Of a stretch of DNA of 64,000 nucleotides, positions 60,801 to 64,000 are shown in pieces. Position 1 is the first letter of the stretch. The number at the start of each line of letters is the position of its first letter. Both the position numbers and the translations under genes were made by a program. The DNA comes from CAWCDJ01 sp963796485 (GTDB taxonomy: Bacteria > Acidobacteriota > Terriglobia > Bryobacterales > Bryobacteraceae). The stretch covers positions 2,232,001 through 2,296,000 of the forward strand of contig CAWCLV010000001.1 of assembly GCA_963796485.1 (NCBI GenBank). The letters run 5' to 3'. The notes below the pieces were generated by a model. That model had not been told where the DNA came from, did not search any database, and saw only the letters and a program-made list of their open reading frames with translations.

Positions 60801-60808
60801 AATCCACG

Positions 60809-61690
60809 ATGAAACCGTTTATCGGCCGGACCCTGCTCCTGCTCGGGATTCTGGCGGCCGCCGCGCTCGCACAGGACGTGATTCCTCTTTACCCTGGACT
60901 GCCGCCGGGCTCCCAGCCGGAAAATTACCCCGAGAAACAGTACTTCTCGACGGTCTGGAAGACGGAAGTGGTGACGAACGTCACGAAGCCTTCGCTGACG
61001 GTCTTCAAACCCGCCCCGGGCGCGGGCAACGGCAGCGCAGTGGTGGTCTGCCCGGGCGGCGGATTTATGGCGCTATCCATCAACAGCGAGGGCGTCGAAG
61101 TGGCCCGCTGGCTGGCGGCGAAGGGGATGACCGCTTTTGTGTTGAAGTACCGCGTTGCCCACAGCGGCGAAGACGCCACCCAGGAATTCACGACCCTGTT
61201 TAAAGACCGCCAGAAATTCGGAGAGACGGTGGGCGCCGCGATCCCTTTGGCGGTTGCCGACGGACTCGCCGCCGTTGCCTACGTTCGCAAGCACGCGCCT
61301 CAGTGGGGGATCTCACCGGAGCGCGTGGGCATCGTCGGCTTCTCGGCCGGCGGAACAGTGGCCGCCGGCGCCGGATTTCGCTATGAGCCGGATGGCCGGC
61401 CGGCGTTTGTCGCCCCCATCTACGCCGCCGTCTCGCAGTTTAGACAAATGCCGGTACCGGCGGACGCGCCGCCGATGTTCCTCGCGGCGGCCACCGACGA
61501 TTCTCTCGGCCTGGCGATGGACAGCATCGCCCTCTACACGCAATGGACCGGCGCTCACAAATCCGCCGAACTGCACATGTTCGCCAAGGGCGGCCACGGC
61601 TTCGGAATGCGAAAACAGGGCATTCCGACCGACGAATGGATCGACCGGTTCGGCGAGTGGCTCCAATTGGAAGGCTTCCTGAAGAAGTGA
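60809..61690 (+). CDS. Secreted alpha/beta hydrolase (xylan esterase-like)
   Basis: 293 residues with signal peptide FIGRTLLLLGILAAAALAQ. After a short N-terminal segment (VIPLYPGLPPGSQPENYPEK) comes the oxyanion motif VVCPGGGFMALSINSEG, the nucleophile Ser in VGIVGFSAGGTVAAGAGF, an Asp in AATDDSLGL and the His in FAKGGHGFGMRKQG. The wording matches the BD-FAE/endo-1,4-beta-xylanase-annotated esterase group, which acts on acetyl or feruloyl groups of plant polymers. It belongs with the CE7 esterase and the glycosidases nearby. Confidence 0.88.
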   Translation: MKPFIGRTLLLLGILAAAALAQDVIPLYPGLPPGSQPENYPEKQYFSTVWKTEVVTNVTKPSLTVFKPAPGAGNGSAVVVCPGGGFMALSINSEGVEVARWLAAKGMTAFVLKYRVAHSGEDATQEFTTLFKDRQKFGETVGAAIPLAVADGLAAVAYVRKHAPQWGISPERVGIVGFSAGGTVAAGAGFRYEPDGRPAFVAPIYAAVSQFRQMPVPADAPPMFLAAATDDSLGLAMDSIALYTQWTGAHKSAELHMFAKGGHGFGMRKQGIPTDEWIDRFGEWLQLEGFLKK

Positions 61691-61750
61691 GGGAATTCCT
61701 GTTCGGGGCATAACGGACAACCGGATCTGAAATGTGGTAAGAGTACGGCC

Positions 61751-62251
61751 ATGCGTTCCTTGAAATGGAGCACATCGCACGCCGTCTTCGTCACCGACAT
61801 GGATGACGAACACAAGGAGATCTTCGAGGCGCTCTCCGAACTCCGAACGGCCCTGTCCGGCCAGGCTTCGCTTCTGGAAACCCTCAGATTGGCGCAGGCG
61901 TTGTCCATGCGGATCGTGGACCACTTTGCCCACGAGGAGCGTTTGATGCGGGCCGCCCGCTACGACTCCCTCCGCTGGCACAAGCAGCGGCACGATGACG
62001 CCGTCAAGCGCGCCGGCCGGTTCGTGGCGCGGATGGAGCGGGGGGACGCCGCCGCGGGTCTCGAACTGGCGGAATACCTGACATCCTGGATTCCCGATCA
62101 CACCCGTGTCGCGGATATGATGTTAGCCGCCTTCCTGAGGAACCACGAACGCGGCCTCTGGAAAATCACCTTTAGCGCCGGGACCAAGCCGGCCGATGCC
62201 TGCGAATGGGTAGACGCGAACGGAGATAAGTTCGACCCAGCCAACCGGTGA
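61751..62251 (+). CDS. Bacteriohemerythrin-like protein
   Basis: 166 residues. Non-heme di-iron ligands can be placed on a four-helix bundle: His in MDDEHKEIFEAL, His and Glu in VDHFAHEERLMRAA, His residues in RWHKQRHDDAV, and the C-terminal His/Asp in WIPDHTRVADMML. The lead-in KWSTSHAVFVTDMDDEHKE is typical. Bacteriohemerythrins bind O2 and serve as oxygen sensors or carriers. The protein extends ~25 residues past the usual end (ITFSAGTKPADACEWVDANG). No chemoreceptor or GGDEF domain is fused. Confidence 0.9.
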   Translation: MRSLKWSTSHAVFVTDMDDEHKEIFEALSELRTALSGQASLLETLRLAQALSMRIVDHFAHEERLMRAARYDSLRWHKQRHDDAVKRAGRFVARMERGDAAAGLELAEYLTSWIPDHTRVADMMLAAFLRNHERGLWKITFSAGTKPADACEWVDANGDKFDPANR

Positions 62252-62278
62252 TCCTCCCCGGACCGCCGGTCTCGGGGA

Positions 62279-62641
62279 TTAACGCCGGATCCCGTACTGG
62301 AGGGTGTAGTAGGTCGCCTCGAGATCCGCCAGCGGTTCTCGCAGCTTCGCCAGCTCATCCTCCACGCCGTGAATTTCCAGCCGCGTGATTTCCGAGATCT
62401 TCAACGCCTCCCGCAAAACAGCGCCGATGCTGACGACATGGGCGAGCAGCGCTTCCGCGCCGTCGTAGCCCTCCCGGCAATATGATTCATTGCCATGGAA
62501 GCTGAAGCCGTAGTAGAGGCACTCCGGCTCGGAGGCGGCGATGGAGACGAGTTGCCGGCAGAATTGCTTGAACTCATCTATCTTCCCATCGGCGACGCGG
62601 AAGTACGGGTGAATCGAGACGGTGCGGTCCTGTGTCGGCAT
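62279..62641 (-). CDS. Antibiotic biosynthesis monooxygenase (ABM)-like protein
   Basis: 120 residues. A dimeric ferredoxin-like fold is suggested by VSIHPYFRVADGKIDEFKQF at the start, with the helix FKQFCRQLVSIAASEPECLY and the strand YYGFSFHGNESYCREGYDGA. The block AEALLAHVVSIGAVLREALK matches the ABM-type barrel. Members act as quinol monooxygenases or heme-degrading enzymes, while many have no known activity. It stands alone between the hemerythrin and GH2 genes. Confidence 0.75.
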   Translation of the reverse strand: MPTQDRTVSIHPYFRVADGKIDEFKQFCRQLVSIAASEPECLYYGFSFHGNESYCREGYDGAEALLAHVVSIGAVLREALKISEITRLEIHGVEDELAKLREPLADLEATYYTLQYGIRR

Positions 62642-62666
62642 TGTTCAATTGTACGCAGGCCCGGAG

Positions 62667-64000
62667 CTAACGCTCCATGCGCCGCAACACCAAGGGTGGC
62701 GGGGCCTGGCGGCCTCTGCCTCCGCCTCCAAACGAGGGATCGGTCCCATCCGGCGCTGGGCCGATTACCGGCCTCGGCCCCGTCGCGGTATTGGCCGCGC
62801 CGCTACGGCCGCCCCGCCCGGCGGGGCCGCTTCTCCGCAGTTCGATGCGGTCCGCGGTGGCCGTCCCCGAGTATGTCGCACTACCCACCCGGAAAGAGAC
62901 GCCGGCGCCATCGATCTTGCCGTCTTCAATCGCCCCGCCCCCGGCGCCGCCTCCGAAACCTCCCCCGCCCGCCGATTCCAGCGATCCGGTGAGCGCATTC
63001 CCGTCCTGGCGGAACGTAAATACCATATCCCCATTGCCGCTGACCGCCGGCCGCCACAGCCCGGTGATACCCGAGCCGCCCGGCACCGTGCGCTCCCAAA
63101 CGGCAGCCTGCGGCCTCAGCTTCACGGCCCTCGCAGTGATGGTTGCGGCTGCCCGCGTCAATCCCGGGGAGGTCGCTTCCACGTTCAACGCCCCCGCCGA
63201 TTTCGTCCCTTGAACGATCGCCATGCACAACCCGGCAAACGCCTTGCGAGACGATCCGGGATCCGGCTCATGGTTGGCGGGGTCGCCGTTTCCGGTTCCG
63301 AGCACCTTCCCCGGGCCTGTCACCTTGAAGTCCACCTGGTTATCCGTGATGGGTACGACGCGCCCCTGCGCATCGTGGACTTCGACGGCGCACACCACCA
63401 CATCCTCGCCATCCGCCGCAATCTCGTGCCGGTCCGTCCGCAGTACGAGCTTCGCCGGCGCCCCGGTGGTCTCGCGCTTCGCAGTCAGGACCTGCTGCCC
63501 GTTTTTGTAACCGCGGGCCTCGATGGCGCCGGGCGCATACTTCACGTTCCAGGCGAGGTGCTGGTCCTTTTGCACGTCCTTGGCGCCCAGGCTCTGCCCG
63601 TTGTGAAACAACTCCACGCGGTCCACATTCGAGTGAACCCAAACCGCGATCTCCTGTCCTTCCAGGCCGGGCCAGTTCCAGTGCGGGAACACGTGCAGCA
63701 CAGGCTTCGCCGTCCACCACGACCGATAGTAAAAAAACGTGTCCTTCGGAAAGCCGCAGGTGTCGATGATGCCGTACTGCGAGCCGATGTTCGGCCATTG
63801 ATAAGGAGAGGGCTCGCCGCGGTAGTCGAACCCTGTCCAGACGAACCCGCCGGATATGTACGGCCGCGCATCGACGAACCGCCACCAGCCTTCGGCGGAT
63901 GCGCGGCCGGTAGTGGTGTACGGGTCGTAGGAACTCACCGTTCCCTTTTCACGGTCGGTGACGTAGGCCCCGCGCGTGGCGACGGCGCTGACGTTCTCGG
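62667..64000 (-). CDS. GH2 beta-galactosidase-like enzyme, C-terminal part (5' end outside window)
   Basis: The frame is open to the right edge, starting ENVSAVATRGAYVTDREKGT, so the gene is truncated by the window. The visible ~444 residues hold the end of the TIM barrel (FVDARPYISGGFVWTGFDYR, QYGIIDTCGFPKDTFFYYRS), a DUF4982-like beta domain (~VWVHSNVDRVELFHNGQSLG), an Ig-like domain (VDFKVTGPGKVLGTGNGDPA), and an unusual tail. The tail is a small lipocalin-like beta module (GDMVFTFRQDGNALTGSLES, then IEDGKIDGAGVSFRVGSATY) interrupted by a Gly-rich stretch, and ends in a Pro/Gly/Arg-rich segment. It is a large multi-domain secreted galactosidase or glucuronidase. Confidence 0.88.
   Translation of the reverse strand, partial: ENVSAVATRGAYVTDREKGTVSSYDPYTTTGRASAEGWWRFVDARPYISGGFVWTGFDYRGEPSPYQWPNIGSQYGIIDTCGFPKDTFFYYRSWWTAKPVLHVFPHWNWPGLEGQEIAVWVHSNVDRVELFHNGQSLGAKDVQKDQHLAWNVKYAPGAIEARGYKNGQQVLTAKRETTGAPAKLVLRTDRHEIAADGEDVVVCAVEVHDAQGRVVPITDNQVDFKVTGPGKVLGTGNGDPANHEPDPGSSRKAFAGLCMAIVQGTKSAGALNVEATSPGLTRAAATITARAVKLRPQAAVWERTVPGGSGITGLWRPAVSGNGDMVFTFRQDGNALTGSLESAGGGGFGGGAGGGAIEDGKIDGAGVSFRVGSATYSGTATADRIELRRSGPAGRGGRSGAANTATGPRPVIGPAPDGTDPSFGGGGRGRQAPPPLVLRRMER

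Overview
The window looks like a chromosomal piece of a Gram-negative, GC-rich soil-type bacterium of the Acidobacteriota, most likely the Bryobacterales/Solibacter side of the phylum. This assignment is inferred from gene content and not from a marker-gene search. The pointers are an acidobacterial-type VWFA protein, a translationally coupled ECF sigma factor and Ser/Thr kinase of the acidobacterial style, a DUF1080 protein, many secreted carbohydrate-active enzymes (GH2 twice, GH95, GH30-like, sialate O-acetylesterase, CE7-like esterase), and lipid A genes (lpxA, lpxD).

Layout. 1-6656: a giant helical-repeat/PEGA membrane protein, split over three reading frames by two single-G insertions. 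6.8-11.2 kb: an outer-membrane barrel, a Tat-exported aldo/keto reductase and a sialate O-acetylesterase. 11.2-15.5 kb: a YtrA-type GntR regulator with an ABC exporter that has two paralogous permeases. 15.5-19.1 kb: a secreted TolB-like propeller and a GH30-like hydrolase. 19.3-21 kb: a scar containing remnants of a cyclic-nucleotide-binding protein and of hdrA, with the 3' part of hdrA inverted. 21-24 kb: kinase plus ECF sigma factor. 24.9-35 kb: the translation operon rimP-nusA-infB-ylxP-rbfA running through overlapping genes into apbE and hemE-hemH-hemY. 35-39.7 kb: dienelactone hydrolase, NTF2-like protein, DUF1080, GH2 and SDR. 40-48.3 kb: cell-wall amidase and lytic transglycosylase, mobA, mlaF-like ATPase, VWFA protein, MFS exporter, PLP dehydratase and a diguanylate cyclase response regulator. 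48.3-51.8 kb: a 128-bp tandem array, a MobB-like NTPase, lpxD/lpxA and a secreted phosphatase. 51.8-64 kb: GH95 fucosidase, clpP, an Fe-S type Rrf2 regulator, glpD, an AraC/GyrI pair, esterases, hemerythrin, and a GH2 enzyme running off the right edge.

How it fits together. The housekeeping core (translation, heme, lipid A, cell wall, ClpP) is interspersed with secreted enzymes for plant or microbial glycans (fucosyl, acetyl, beta-galactosyl/glucuronosyl and 3-keto-glycoside chemistry) and their likely regulators. Two dispersed palindromic repeat families sit in intergenic gaps. One of them supplies stop codons to flanking genes and has been amplified into a tandem array. Several genes appear to be transcribed as leaderless mRNAs, with the -10 box 6-8 nt before the start codon.

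No CRISPR array, prophage, transposase, tRNA or rRNA gene was recognised. The best candidates for something undescribed are the repeat families and their amplification, the rearranged hdrA scar, and two stand-alone receiver proteins that both carry Asn at the phosphorylation site.
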